Assembly (NCBI GenBank): GCA_964538355.1
Contig: CAZIFC010000002.1
Location: 62,001-126,000, forward strand
Direction of reading: 5' to 3'
DNA: 64,000 nt
Source: Bilophila sp964538355
GTDB taxonomy: Bacteria; Desulfobacterota; Desulfovibrionia; Desulfovibrionales; Desulfovibrionaceae
Made by a program: the position numbers and the translations under genes. Positions 41,883 through 51,179 of this stretch are shown in pieces. Under the pieces are notes generated by a model. That model was not told where the DNA came from and did no database searches. It saw nothing but the letters and a program-made list of their open reading frames with translations. The stretch's first letter is position 1. The number at the start of each line of letters is the position of its first letter.

Positions 41883-42968
41883 TTATCCGGCAAAAGGTGC
41901 ACGCAACACCCCAAAATCATCAGGAAGTTTCTGCCCTCTCGGGATAGCCGGAAATTCCAGCCCCTGACCATGCCCCATCCCTGCCAGCAACGAACCCGCG
42001 TGCGCTATCATCACGGCATTGTCCGTACAAAGAAAACGGGATGGCAGCAGCAAGGGGATACGCACCTTCTCTGACAAGGCCTGCATAGCGGCACGAACCT
42101 GCGTGTTGGCGGCGACACCACCGGCAACGACAATGCCCCTGATTTTCTTGCCGCGCTCTTTCTCCAGGGCCTTTTCCATCTTCAGACTCAGCGTTTCCGC
42201 CACCGCCAGCATATAAGACGCGCAGACATCACACAAGGCGCAAGAAGCGGTATCCGTGCCTGTTTCTCGAACACGTTTTCCTTCTTCAAGAAGTTCCGCA
42301 TGGCCTTGCAAATAGGTCAACGCCGCTGTCTTCAGCCCGCTGAAACTGAAATCCAGATTGTCCACATGCGTATACGGACGCGGAAAGAGCTTGGCATCCG
42401 CAGTTCCCCGCTGGGCCAACCGGTCCAGCAGCAGCCCGCCGGGATAGGGCAAGCCGAGCATTTTCGCAAACTTGTCACAGGCTTCCCCGGCCGCATCATC
42501 AAGCGTGCGCCCCAAAAGCTCCAGAGAGTCCGGGGCGTCTATCCGGTAGATATGCGTATGTCCGCCTGAAACGAGCAGTCCGAGCAACGGATATTCGAGC
42601 GTCTGCTCCAGTCCGACAGCCAAAAGATGCGCGTGCAAGTGGTTGACGGCGACGAGTGGCTTATTCCCCGCCAATGAAAGCCCCTTGGCAAACGCGACCC
42701 CTACAAGCAGTGCCCCGAGAAGCCCCGGCCCCCGGGTTACGGCAATGGCGTCGACATCGTCCAGACACAAACCGCTCCGGCGCATCAGTTCATCATAAAG
42801 CGCACCAAGAAAGCGGTAATGCTCACGAGAAGCCAGTTCAGGAACCACACCCCCGAAAAGCGCGTGCACATCCATCTGAGTCGCAAGCACCGACTCGACG
42901 CATTTCCCGTCTCTGACCAAGGCCAGGGCGGTTTCATCACAAGACGTTTCAATTCCAAGACAAAGCAT
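41883..42968 (-). CDS. tsaD: tRNA N6-threonylcarbamoyl-adenosine transferase TsaD
   Basis: 361-aa ASKHA-fold protein needed for t6A in tRNAs that read ANN codons. Motifs: GIETSCDETALALV (5-18), metal-binding HLHAH (about 112), VSGGHTHIY (about 136) and the late NAVMIAHAG. The start at 42968 begins MLCLGIETSCDET as expected. No tsaB/E is adjacent. Confidence 0.95.
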   Translation of the reverse strand: MLCLGIETSCDETALALVRDGKCVESVLATQMDVHALFGGVVPELASREHYRFLGALYDELMRRSGLCLDDVDAIAVTRGPGLLGALLVGVAFAKGLSLAGNKPLVAVNHLHAHLLAVGLEQTLEYPLLGLLVSGGHTHIYRIDAPDSLELLGRTLDDAAGEACDKFAKMLGLPYPGGLLLDRLAQRGTADAKLFPRPYTHVDNLDFSFSGLKTAALTYLQGHAELLEEGKRVRETGTDTASCALCDVCASYMLAVAETLSLKMEKALEKERGKKIRGIVVAGGVAANTQVRAAMQALSEKVRIPLLLPSRFLCTDNAVMIAHAGSLLAGMGHGQGLEFPAIPRGQKLPDDFGVLRAPFAG

Positions 42969-43017
42969 GACAATCCATCATCTTTTCAGAGGGGGGGGTA
43001 TCCTGTCAATACGCGAA

Positions 43018-43057
43018 CGATCGGCCCTCCTGCGCGTACACGCTTCGAGGCCGATCG
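43018..43057. other. hairpin between fbp and tsaD
   Basis: 9-bp arms 43018-43026 and 43049-43057. It lies 40 bp past the fbp stop and has no T run. It may act as a weak terminator or processing site. Confidence 0.35.
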
Positions 43058-43098
43058 CCCGACAACATCAAACGGAAGCAGCCTTCCGTCTGGGCAAA

Positions 43099-44103
43099 CT
43101 ACTTTCGATAGATAGCATTGATGGCTTCAACATCATTGCGGGAGCCGATGAACAGGGGTACCCGTTCATGCAGGGTCGTCGGCGTGATGTCGAGGATACG
43201 GCTGTGCCCGTCGCTTGCCGCGCCACCGGCATTTTCCGCAACAAAAGCCAGCGGCGAGGCTTCGCACAAGTAGCGAAGTTTGCCACGGTTCTTGCCCTTG
43301 CGGCTGTCAGGCGGGTACATGTACACGCCGCCGTACAGCAGGGTGCGGTGGAAGTCCGCGACCAGCGAACCCACATACCGGGCGGAACAGGGCGTGGCCT
43401 GGGGATCTTCAGGATGCTTGAAATAATCGATGGCGGCACGGGCCTTGTCATCCCAGTGGTTCCAGTTGCCTTCATTGACCGAATAGATGTGGCCGGATTC
43501 GGGGATGCGGATATCGGGATGCGAAAGCAAAAATTCCCCAACGCTGGGATCAAGGGTAAAGCCATGCACACCCTGCCCGGTCGTGTAGACCAGCATGGTG
43601 GAAGTTCCATACAGGAAGTAGCCGGCCGCGACCTGTTCGGAACCCGGCTGGAGGATTTCATCGAGCTGCACTTCTCCGGTCCGCCCCGGCTTACGGCGCA
43701 GGATGGAGAAAATCGTACCCACGTTGATATTTACATCGATATTGGAAGAGCCGTCCAGCGGGTCGAAAACCAGCATGTAGTCCCCGCGGGGAAAGGCTGC
43801 CGAAACCCGTACCAGATCCGCGTTTTCTTCGGAAGCGATGGCGCACAGCACGCCGGAGCGTTCCATGCGGTACAACAGAACCCGATTGGCAAAATCGTCA
43901 AGCTTCTGGACATTTTCACCCTGTACATTGATATCCCCGGTGCCACCAAGAACATCGAGCAGCCCTGCTTTGTTGACGCTGCGGGCAATGATTTTTGCCG
44001 AGAGGACAAGATCGTGGAACAAGGCAGTAAAGTGGCCCGTCGCCTGCGGAGCACGCTGCTGCTGTAGAAGCAAATGTTCGGTGACGGTGATTTCAGAAGA
44101 CAT
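43099..44103 (-). CDS. fbp: fructose-1,6-bisphosphatase class I
   Basis: Gluconeogenic phosphatase, 334 aa (E. coli 332). The metal-site motif is DPLDGSSNIDVNINVGTIFS (about 112-131). An AAGGAGG box precedes the ATG at 44103. The AMP/substrate regions are present in the usual order. Single-gene unit. Confidence 0.95.
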   Translation of the reverse strand: MSSEITVTEHLLLQQQRAPQATGHFTALFHDLVLSAKIIARSVNKAGLLDVLGGTGDINVQGENVQKLDDFANRVLLYRMERSGVLCAIASEENADLVRVSAAFPRGDYMLVFDPLDGSSNIDVNINVGTIFSILRRKPGRTGEVQLDEILQPGSEQVAAGYFLYGTSTMLVYTTGQGVHGFTLDPSVGEFLLSHPDIRIPESGHIYSVNEGNWNHWDDKARAAIDYFKHPEDPQATPCSARYVGSLVADFHRTLLYGGVYMYPPDSRKGKNRGKLRYLCEASPLAFVAENAGGAASDGHSRILDITPTTLHERVPLFIGSRNDVEAINAIYRK

Positions 44104-44200
44104 GAGCCCTCCTTATGGGTCCTGTGAACAATAGAAAGTACTCGGAAAATCGCTCTCCAAAAGAACGATGCATCCTCAATCAATTGGAAATCGTCGATCC

Positions 44201-45130
44201 CTACAACCCCAGATCCCGAATTTCCGGAAGCGGTGCGGTCAAGAGGTTTCCGTGTCCCCCTTCAACGAACTGCGAGTCCGTACCCGGGGCTGCCATGCCC
44301 TGAACACCAAAAGAAGAGGCATGAGACAGAGCACCGAGCTGCTCCGTATTTTCAGGAAAAGTCCCATCCGAAGGTGTTGCAAAAACAATCGGCTGTGTTC
44401 CAAGGAAACGGACAATCCAGATAAAGCTGCCGTGCTTGTTCGAAACAGTTCCCTGTGTGGAGCCTGCCGTCAGCTCTTCCCAGTTCTGGCCGGAAAGCGG
44501 GGTTTCGTCCATGACGAAGCGTCCCGGCCACAAAACGCCCTGCGGTGCGATCACAACAAGATCTTCCGCGCCGCTGGTATAAGTGAGGAGCGAACGCATG
44601 TCAAAATGTGCAACCATCATACCCAGCATGTCCATTCCGGCATAAATCGGAACCCCAACCAGCACTTCGGCTCCCAGAGGGGAATCCTCCACCAAGCCGC
44701 GAAGCCCACGCAGGGTGTTGCCGCGCGCCTTTTGCTCCAGCATCTTGGGAAAATCCAGTGCCTTCATGGGCGCGGGCGGCTCCTGGGCAAGGACTTCTCC
44801 GCTCGCATCCACGGCGGCAAGCCCGGAAAGCCAAGGGAACCGATGGAAAAGGATCCCTACGGATTCTCCGGTCGGGGGCTTATCCGCATTCTGAAGATAC
44901 CGCTCCAGCTGCTCAAGCTGAATGTCGATGCCCACCATCCGCGAAGCGAGCATGGTTTCCGCATCATTCAGCACCCCCTTATCCTCATAATCAATTGAGG
45001 CCGGGGGGTTGATGTACTCACCATAAAAGGCTTTCGTGCTCTTCCAGGGATTGTCGAAAGAGGAGCATCCGCCAATGGCAGCCAAGGAGCCAATCAAGAC
45101 CGAGGTAAGGAACGAACGTTGAAAATTCAC
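44201..45130 (-). CDS. lipoprotein with a Cache-like sensor region, unknown
   Basis: 309 aa from a GTG at 45130 (GGAG box). The signal peptide has a lipobox IGGC (Cys about 22). The mature part has the alternating alpha/beta order of an extracytoplasmic Cache/PAS-like domain (MVGIDIQLEQLERYLQNADK; GVPIYAGMDMLGMMVAHFD; SFIWIVRFLGTQPIVFATP). It is the last gene after the TPR protein, 23 bp apart. Function unknown. Confidence 0.6.
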   Translation of the reverse strand: MNFQRSFLTSVLIGSLAAIGGCSSFDNPWKSTKAFYGEYINPPASIDYEDKGVLNDAETMLASRMVGIDIQLEQLERYLQNADKPPTGESVGILFHRFPWLSGLAAVDASGEVLAQEPPAPMKALDFPKMLEQKARGNTLRGLRGLVEDSPLGAEVLVGVPIYAGMDMLGMMVAHFDMRSLLTYTSGAEDLVVIAPQGVLWPGRFVMDETPLSGQNWEELTAGSTQGTVSNKHGSFIWIVRFLGTQPIVFATPSDGTFPENTEQLGALSHASSFGVQGMAAPGTDSQFVEGGHGNLLTAPLPEIRDLGL

Positions 45131-45153
45131 ATTTTCTCCAATAGAAACAGGCG

Positions 45154-46131
45154 CTATGCACGCGCCCGTGCTTCAAGACGGTCCGCCAGCGACTCCAGAA
45201 GAGACATCAGCTTACTCTGCGACCCCATGTCGCCATAGGAAGGCTCGCCATTTTCCGGCTGCTCGCCGGAGTCCATGCCAGCGATTCTCGAGGCCAGCGC
45301 AACAACGCCGTCATGCAGCTCCCTAGCCTCCTCAGGTGTGGGGGCGGCGGCCTCAAGCTCCTGGTAAATCTCAAGAGCTCCGGCAATATCGCCTTGCGCC
45401 GCAAGGATATCGGCCATGGAGCGGGTACGCAGCGTAGGTTCTTCGTCCAGGCCCTCCCCTTCCTCGTCCGCGGACTCCATCTCCGAAAAAAAGGCATCCG
45501 CATCAAGGTACTCTTCCGAAGAATCATCGGCAAAAGACACCTGCCCAACGCTTTCGGGAGCCATTTCAGGCACAGCGGCGGTTTCCGGCTCTTCCGGCTG
45601 GGTGGGGACAGGCAGGGGGAAGCCCTCGGAGAGGACATCGTCCGGGCTGGATGGGAGGGAAGGCGCATCAGAGGCGGACTCTCCCGGTTCCCCGCTTGGC
45701 ACGAGAGGCGTGGAGAAGGTCCGGCGCACATCCTGCAAAAGCTCAAGGCCGCTTTCCAGGATCTGGGCCAGAGAACGTTCGGGATGGCGCACGGTCGAGG
45801 CCATCAGGCGGATAGCCAGCGCAAGGTCTCTGTTTTTGCCGGAAACCGAGTCGGCCCAAACCTCCCAAAAGGCGGGATAGTCCTCCAGAAGCCCGGTTAC
45901 GGCGGAAAGCTCCCCGGCACACTCGTCCTGCCGGGACTGCTCGAAAAGGAGCTGAATAAGCAGCAGCCGCGCTTCCAGATATACGGAAGAGTGCTGCAGG
46001 CCAGCGCGCAACACCTCAATGGCCTTTTCCGGCTGCTGCGACTCCCTCAAAAGTTTCGCCAGCGGGAAAAACGCTCTGGAATCAGGATCCAGTCTGAGGA
46101 TTTCCTGATACCACTCAATTTTTTCCATCAT
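45154..46131 (-). CDS. TPR-repeat protein with acidic linker
   Basis: 325 aa from the ATG at 46131. TPR-like helices lie at about 1-100 (WYQEILRLDPDSRAFFPLAK, PEKAIEVLRAGLQHSSVYLE). A long Pro/Glu/Ser-rich acidic linker (about 135-235) follows, with one more TPR unit near 240-270 (DILAAQGDIAGALEIYQELE). No signal peptide, so cytoplasmic. The gene overlaps the end of ftsB by about 17 bp, which fits coupling. Confidence 0.7.
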   Translation of the reverse strand: MMEKIEWYQEILRLDPDSRAFFPLAKLLRESQQPEKAIEVLRAGLQHSSVYLEARLLLIQLLFEQSRQDECAGELSAVTGLLEDYPAFWEVWADSVSGKNRDLALAIRLMASTVRHPERSLAQILESGLELLQDVRRTFSTPLVPSGEPGESASDAPSLPSSPDDVLSEGFPLPVPTQPEEPETAAVPEMAPESVGQVSFADDSSEEYLDADAFFSEMESADEEGEGLDEEPTLRTRSMADILAAQGDIAGALEIYQELEAAAPTPEEARELHDGVVALASRIAGMDSGEQPENGEPSYGDMGSQSKLMSLLESLADRLEARARA

Positions 46132-46474
46132 GAGGCAAGGCTCCACGTACATTGGGATCTTCCGTAAACAGGTAAAGGATTTCATTGCTGCGGACAAAAT
46201 TCAGCCGTTGCCGGATCATTTTTTCCACATATTTCTCGTCTGACTGCAACAACCGGATTTCTCGGCTCAAGCCTGCGTTGATGGCATCATATTTGTCACG
46301 TTCCTTAAGCAGTTCCGCATATTGTGCAGCCAGTTCCCTGTACGAGACAAGGCTCTGCTGGCCCCACAACAACCTTGAAACAAGAATGATATTGACCGTA
46401 ACAGCCAGCGCGAGGATAAAGAGCTTCCATATCGTCGCCTTTGCCGCACCGTTTCCGTTGTTGCGTGTATTCAT
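46115..46474 (-). CDS. FtsB/DivIC-like septum formation initiator
   Basis: 119 aa: basic N-terminal cytoplasmic stretch, one helix (about 16-36), then a coiled coil (QYAELLKERDKYDAINAGLS) and the conserved EKYVEKMIRQRLNFVRSNEI. This layout fits FtsB, which joins FtsQ-FtsL in the divisome. The start overlaps the pgsA stop (TAATG), so both are cotranscribed. The member is on the long side. Confidence 0.8.
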   Translation of the reverse strand: MNTRNNGNGAAKATIWKLFILALAVTVNIILVSRLLWGQQSLVSYRELAAQYAELLKERDKYDAINAGLSREIRLLQSDEKYVEKMIRQRLNFVRSNEILYLFTEDPNVRGALPHDGKN

Positions 46475-47028
46475 TACGCCGTCCGACCGCTTTCCCGCCA
46501 GGTGCCATAAAACCTATAGAAATAATTCAGGCCGGAAAATATCGTGAGCACAAGGGCAATGTAAAGCAGAAAGTTTCCAAGCATGTGCACATCGATTCCA
46601 AAGAAAGGATAATGGATAAGGAGCGGAACAATAGCGACGATTTGCATCACCGTCTTGAGCTTGCCGTACTTGTCCGCCGCGATCACGACCCCCTCGTCAA
46701 TAGCCATTGCGCGCAACCCGGTCACCGCCAGTTCGCGCACGATGATCACAATGGTTACCCACGCGGGAACCCACCCCAGCTCGACGAACATGATCAGTAT
46801 CGAACAGATGAGCAGCTTGTCCGCCAGCGGGTCCAAAAACTTTCCAAAGCTCGTGACCATATTGGACTTTCTGGCGATATGCCCATCAAGAAAATCCGTG
46901 ATTGAGGCGATGCCGAAAAGCACCGCAGCGAGAATACACGTTATTTTTCCGGGAAAGTACAGCAGAAGGACAATGGGAAAAACAAAGAAAATTCGGGCCA
47001 GGGTAAGCTGATTTGCCAAGTTGAACAT
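46474..47028 (-). CDS. pgsA: CDP-diacylglycerol-glycerol-3-phosphate 3-phosphatidyltransferase
   Basis: Makes phosphatidylglycerol phosphate. 184-aa integral membrane protein, about four to six helices. The CDP-alcohol transferase motif is fully seen as DFLDGHIARKSNMVTSFGKF followed by LDPLADK, with all conserved Asp/Gly/Arg. The start at 47028 begins MFNLANQLTLAR; the upstream open frame has no similarity. First gene of the operon with ftsB, the TPR gene and the lipoprotein gene. Confidence 0.93.
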   Translation of the reverse strand: MFNLANQLTLARIFFVFPIVLLLYFPGKITCILAAVLFGIASITDFLDGHIARKSNMVTSFGKFLDPLADKLLICSILIMFVELGWVPAWVTIVIIVRELAVTGLRAMAIDEGVVIAADKYGKLKTVMQIVAIVPLLIHYPFFGIDVHMLGNFLLYIALVLTIFSGLNYFYRFYGTWRESGRTA

Positions 47029-47160
47029 AGTAATACCCGCTTTTGGCGACAGATGTTGGGGTTCTATAGCACAACAGTTCCGAAAGGCAAAGAGCTGAAT
47101 TCTCTGCCAAGAACGCTGCCTATCACGCCTTTTGCCCGCATTTTCCCGCAAAAGCATCGC

Positions 47161-47198
47161 AAAAAGGCGGATCCGCCTTGTAAAAACCGGATCCGCCT
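47161..47198 (-). terminator. terminator of the mrp gene
   Basis: Arms 47165-47175 and 47188-47198 pair perfectly over 11 bp, with a 5-T run on the minus strand. It lies 26 bp past the mrp stop. Confidence 0.8.
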
Positions 47199-47223
47199 CT
47201 TATTCATCGCTGCGTAGTGCTCC

Positions 47224-48084
47224 CTATTCGGATTCGGATTCGGTAGCGGCAACAACGGCGTCGGCAAGGGCCATAAAGCCCTCGCGGGCAGGCGACTGTT
47301 CCATCAGGGAAACAATCGGAACGCCCCTATCCGCCGCGATGACCGTTGCAGGGTCAAGCGGGATGGCTCCGAGGAAAGGCAGCCCATACTGCTTTGCAAG
47401 CTGCTCGCCACCGCCTTTCTTGAACAAATCGATTTCCTTCCCACAGTGGGGACAGCTCAGCCCGCTCATGTTCTCCACAATGCCGAGAATGGGGGCCTGA
47501 ACCTGCTTCAGAAAATCCAGGGCTTTCCGTACATCCGCAAGCGAAATTTCCTGCGGAGTGGTCACGACGACACACCCCGCGTCAGGAATGGCATCCAGCA
47601 CGGTGAGGTGCTCATCGCCGGTTCCGGGAGGCGAATCAATCAGCAGATAGTCCAGCGCACCCCATTTTACGTCGGTCAGAAACTGGCGGATGGCTCCGGT
47701 CTTTTTGGGACCACGCCACAGGATTGCCGTATCCTTGTTTTTCAGAAAGGAATCCATGGAAATGAGGGAAATCCGCTCGCTACAGGCTACGGGCAGCATC
47801 TTACCGTCTTCATCCGCCACCACAGAGGATGACGCGCCCAGCAGCCGGGGGACGCTCGGGCCGTGAATATCAACATCGAGAATGCCAACCTTGAAGCCGC
47901 GCTCCGCCAATGCAGTGGCAAGGTTGACCGTCACGGAACTCTTGCCTACGCCGCCCTTGCCGCTCATGACGAACAGCTTATGGCGCACCTCTTTCAGATT
48001 TTGGGCCAGCACCTTGTTCTGCATAGCCGCGGTCATGGGGATGGCCGTCTGCCCCTGCGGGGCCTGATGGGAACATGAAGACAT
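47224..48084 (-). CDS. mrp: Mrp/ApbC-family Fe-S cluster carrier ATPase
   Basis: 286-aa P-loop ATPase with the deviant Walker A SGKGGVGKSSVTVNLATAL (about 41-59), switch I DVDIHGPSVPRLLG, and Walker B-like DYLLIDSPPGTGDEH. CPHCG near 211 is the conserved CxxC that binds the cluster between subunits. An N-terminal extension (CSHQAPQGQT) has one extra Cys. No DUF59 domain. Single-gene unit with own terminator. Confidence 0.92.
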   Translation of the reverse strand: MSSCSHQAPQGQTAIPMTAAMQNKVLAQNLKEVRHKLFVMSGKGGVGKSSVTVNLATALAERGFKVGILDVDIHGPSVPRLLGASSSVVADEDGKMLPVACSERISLISMDSFLKNKDTAILWRGPKKTGAIRQFLTDVKWGALDYLLIDSPPGTGDEHLTVLDAIPDAGCVVVTTPQEISLADVRKALDFLKQVQAPILGIVENMSGLSCPHCGKEIDLFKKGGGEQLAKQYGLPFLGAIPLDPATVIAADRGVPIVSLMEQSPAREGFMALADAVVAATESESE

Positions 48085-48157
48085 GAAAAAGACTCCTGAA
48101 AAGCGTTAGTCCCCGAGGGACCTTTCCCCTTTGCCACAAAAGGCGGGGAAAAGAAAC

Positions 48158-48820
48158 CTACCATCCATGATCCCCGACAAGTTCCACAAAGGCTACATTG
48201 CCAAGCGCACGCGCCGTAACCCTGCCCCCTCGCTTGGAAACACGGAACAGCTTTTGCTCGCGGCGCACCTGGCCGACCGGAATGACCATGATGCCCGGAT
48301 CTCCCAGCTGCTCGATAAGGGGCAACGGCAGGTTCGGCCCCCCGGCGGTCACGATAATCCGATCGAAAGGGGACTGCTCCCGCCAGCCGAGCGTGCCGTC
48401 TCCGCACCGGATACGGATTTCCGGCATCCCGCGGGAAAAAAGTTTTTGTGCAGCACTGTAAAGCTCTTCCATACGTTCCACGGTAAAGACATCAAGCCCC
48501 ATCCGGCGCAGCACCGCCGTCTGGTACCCCGACCCCGTTCCTATTTCCAGAACCCGCATCCCCGGGCGCGCTTCAAGGAGCTGGGACATGAACGCCACGA
48601 TATACGGCTGGGAAATGGTTTGCCCAAAGCCTATGGGAAGAGGATGCTCCTCATAGGCCCGCAACTGGAGAGCCTCAGGGACGAAAAGATGCCGCCGTAC
48701 GGAACGCATGGCCGCAAGAACGGACTCATCCGTAATACCCTGGGCTTCAAGCCGCTTCACCATGCTTTCGCGCTGACGCTTGAAATCGGAAAAAAAACGC
48801 TGTTGTCCGTGTGCTGTCAT
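48158..48820 (-). CDS. pcm: protein-L-isoaspartate O-methyltransferase
   Basis: Repairs isoaspartyl residues using SAM. The ATG at 48820 gives 220 aa. Motifs: PIGFGQTISQPYIVAFM, the SAM loop EIGTGSGYQTAVLRRMG, and VTAGGPNLPLPLIEQL. Upstream in-frame codons to 48856 are possible but less typical. E. coli Pcm is 208 aa. Confidence 0.93.
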   Translation of the reverse strand: MTAHGQQRFFSDFKRQRESMVKRLEAQGITDESVLAAMRSVRRHLFVPEALQLRAYEEHPLPIGFGQTISQPYIVAFMSQLLEARPGMRVLEIGTGSGYQTAVLRRMGLDVFTVERMEELYSAAQKLFSRGMPEIRIRCGDGTLGWREQSPFDRIIVTAGGPNLPLPLIEQLGDPGIMVIPVGQVRREQKLFRVSKRGGRVTARALGNVAFVELVGDHGW

Positions 48821-49072
48821 AACTATCCGATAAAAACAGGAGGCTGCGCGTACCAACCAAACAGTTGAAGCCCTTCCGGAGCCTGCCGGAGAAGACTTGC
48901 CTAGACGCGTTCCCTGTGCAAAAATGATGTCCTACAGTATGATCGTCTTGTGCAAGAATGCAAGCTCCCGCACAGCCTCCACAGGGACAGTCTTTCCGCT
49001 CCGTCCCTTTCCGGCACAACGAATCCTTCTATCCCGCCAAGACGATGTGCATCTTTTTACGGAGAGTATACT

Positions 49073-49495
49073 ATGATTTATGTCAGTGATCTTATGACAA
49101 GCAAGGTTTTTACGCTCCAGCGCACGGATACCCTTCAGGATGTCCGCTCCCTTATGCAACTTGCCAAGATCCGCCACATTCCGGTGACGGAGGAAAACAA
49201 CCGCTTCGTCGGCCTGCTGACGCACCGGGATCTGCTCGGCTATGCCGTTTCCCACTTCGCGGAGATCGATCAGCAGGAGCAGGAAGAAATCGAATCCTCC
49301 ATCATGGTCGGTGAAATCATGCAGACCGACGTCAGGACGGTTACCCCTGATACGCTCCTGCGCGAAGCTGCGGAAATCCTCTACAGAAACAAGTACGGCT
49401 GTCTGCCGGTTCTTGACGAGGAAAGAAACCTCGTCGGCATCATTACCGAAGCCGACTTTTTAAGACTGGCCATCGCACTGCTGCACGATGCCTGA
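49073..49495 (+). CDS. CBS-domain pair protein
   Basis: 140 aa consisting almost entirely of two CBS domains (about 3-62 and 78-137): MIYVSDLMTSKVFTLQRTDT opening the first, VGEIMQTDVRTVTPDTLLRE the second. Such proteins bind adenosyl ligands and sense energy state. The start at 49073 has a GGAGAG box. It precedes the M23 peptidase gene at 45 bp. Confidence 0.88.
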   Translation: MIYVSDLMTSKVFTLQRTDTLQDVRSLMQLAKIRHIPVTEENNRFVGLLTHRDLLGYAVSHFAEIDQQEQEEIESSIMVGEIMQTDVRTVTPDTLLREAAEILYRNKYGCLPVLDEERNLVGIITEADFLRLAIALLHDA

Positions 49496-49540
49496 TCCGG
49501 CCCTTGCGGCATCGTTTCCACAATCAATACGAGGAACATC

Positions 49541-50872
49541 ATGGGTCGTATCGTACGGAATACACTAAGTTACGGTTTTGTAACGCTCATTCTGGCAGCA
49601 CTGGCTTTCGGCATCTACCTGTTTCTGGATGATCTCGATGGGCCGGAGATTGCCATGACGCCGGACACGGGGCGCATTTCTCCAACGCAGGATGTCTCAC
49701 TCAAACTTGCAGATGCAAAATCCGGAGTGCGCTCCGTTGTGGTGACCATCCACAGAAACAACCAGTCGCTGGTTATTCTGGACAAAGTGTTCAGCGAGGC
49801 CGCGCCTTCGCAGAGCGTCTCCTTCAACCTCAAAAACGCCGGACTGCGTGACGGGGCTTTCGAGCTGGAAATCACGGCCCGGGACGACTCTCTCATGAGT
49901 TTCGGCAAAGGCAACGGCACAACGCGCAAGTGGAACATGCAGCTTGATACCCAACCTCCCAAGGTCCGCATCAAAAGCTCCGTTCCAGCCATACGGCGCG
50001 GCAGTGTAACCGCCATAGCCTACAGCGTTTCGGAAGAGGCAAGCATGAGCGGCGTCCAGCTCGGCGAAAGCTTCTTCCCGGCCTTCCTCCAGCAGAACGG
50101 ATTGTACTATTGCTTCTTCCCCTTCCCGATCAATACCCCGAAGGGCAAGTTTACGCCCGAACTGATAACCCGGGATCTGGCAGGGAACGAATCGCGCACC
50201 AAGGTTCTCGTCAACGCCGGTGAACGCAATTTCCGTAAAGATACCCTGAATATCAGCGACAAGTTTCTGGACAGCAAGGAAGACGTCTTCAAGGAGCTTG
50301 CCCCCAACGAGGAAACCAACCTTGCCAGATACATCAAAATCAACAATGACGTTCGTATAGCCAACGAAAAGACCCTGCTTGAAGTCGGCAAGAACACGGC
50401 TCCCACCATACTGTGGAGCGGCGGCTTCAAACGGCTTCCCGGTTCCGCATCCCGCGCCTCTTTTGGGGATCACCGCACCTACATGCACAACAACGTGAAA
50501 ATCGACGAGCAAACCCACATGGGGCAGGATCTGGCCTCTGTAGCCCATGCGCCGATCCCCGCGGCCAACGACGGCAAGGTCGTTTTTGCGGAACCTCTGG
50601 GCATTTACGGCAACCTTGTCATTATTGACCACGGGCTTGGACTCCAGTCCCTCTACTCGCACATGAGTGAAATCCACACCAGCGTGGGGGCTTCCGTCAA
50701 AAAGGGCGATATCATCGGACGCACCGGGACGACCGGCCTCGCCGGTGGCGATCACCTCCACTTCGGCATCCTCATGCACGGCATCGAAGTGCAGCCCATC
50801 GACTGGCTGGACCCCAAATGGATCAAGAACACCATTACGGATCGTCTTGAAGCAGCCGGAGCCGAACGCTAG
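49541..50872 (+). CDS. M23-family metallopeptidase (LytM-type), membrane-anchored
   Basis: 443 aa with an N-terminal anchor (about 11-29), a beta-rich middle (about 35-280), and a C-terminal M23 domain (about 330-425). Zinc-site motifs are HMGQDLA (about 326) and HLHFG (about 404), with SLYSHMS between. Such enzymes cut peptidoglycan cross-links or activate other hydrolases at the septum or envelope. The CBS gene lies 45 bp upstream. Confidence 0.87.
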   Translation: MGRIVRNTLSYGFVTLILAALAFGIYLFLDDLDGPEIAMTPDTGRISPTQDVSLKLADAKSGVRSVVVTIHRNNQSLVILDKVFSEAAPSQSVSFNLKNAGLRDGAFELEITARDDSLMSFGKGNGTTRKWNMQLDTQPPKVRIKSSVPAIRRGSVTAIAYSVSEEASMSGVQLGESFFPAFLQQNGLYYCFFPFPINTPKGKFTPELITRDLAGNESRTKVLVNAGERNFRKDTLNISDKFLDSKEDVFKELAPNEETNLARYIKINNDVRIANEKTLLEVGKNTAPTILWSGGFKRLPGSASRASFGDHRTYMHNNVKIDEQTHMGQDLASVAHAPIPAANDGKVVFAEPLGIYGNLVIIDHGLGLQSLYSHMSEIHTSVGASVKKGDIIGRTGTTGLAGGDHLHFGILMHGIEVQPIDWLDPKWIKNTITDRLEAAGAER

Positions 50873-50890
50873 AAAACAGCCTCATCACAC

Positions 50891-50925
50891 AAAAAAGGCC
50901 TCGTACGGGTTGTACGGGGCCTTTT
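50891..50925 (+). terminator. terminator of the M23 peptidase gene
   Basis: 10-bp stem with one wobble, arms about 50897-50906 and 50912-50921, followed by four T. Lies 20 bp past the stop. Confidence 0.7.
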
Positions 50926-50975
50926 CGCTTTGCCAAAAAACGTCCGGCAGAAAACCGCGGCTCCATGCTCAACGC

Positions 50976-51122
50976 TTAAAGCGTCCGGGGCTTGCAGCTC
51001 TTTCCGCAGCCGTCACATCCGCCGCAGGAACATTGTCCCTTGCGGGCTTTCTTTGCCCTCCAGACCATATACGCAACGGCTCCAAGAACGATAATGCCGA
51101 CTATAACAAGCTGAATATCCAT
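50976..51122 (-). CDS. FeoB-associated type Cys-rich membrane protein (48 aa)
   Basis: Short gene with ATG at 51122 and TAA at 50978-50976, preceded by an AAGGAG box. The product starts MDIQLVIVGIIVLGAVAYMV (one membrane helix), then WRAKKARKGQ and a Cys-rich tail CSCGGCDGCGKSC with six cysteines. This is the layout of the FeoB-associated Cys-rich membrane protein family. No feoA or feoB lies in the window. A near-consensus promoter overlapped by a Fur-like box lies just upstream, so iron control is likely. Confidence 0.8.
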   Translation of the reverse strand: MDIQLVIVGIIVLGAVAYMVWRAKKARKGQCSCGGCDGCGKSCKPRTL

Positions 51123-51150
51123 ATTCCGCTCCTTTTTTTCTCTGGCTTAC

Positions 51151-51179
51151 ACTATAATGATATTGATTTTCCTTGTCAA
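51151..51179 (-). promoter_or_regulatory. sigma70 promoter of the 48-aa Cys-rich gene
   Basis: On the minus strand TTGACA (51179-51174), a 17-bp spacer and TATAGT (51156-51151). It is one of the best sigma70 matches in the window. The start of transcription would be near 51144. Confidence 0.8.
51153..51171. promoter_or_regulatory. candidate Fur box over the 48-aa gene promoter
   Basis: TATAATGATATTGATTTTC matches the 19-bp E. coli-type Fur consensus GATAATGATAATCATTATC at 15 of 19 positions by hand alignment. It covers the -10 and spacer, an arrangement that would block RNA polymerase when iron is replete. Confidence 0.65.
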
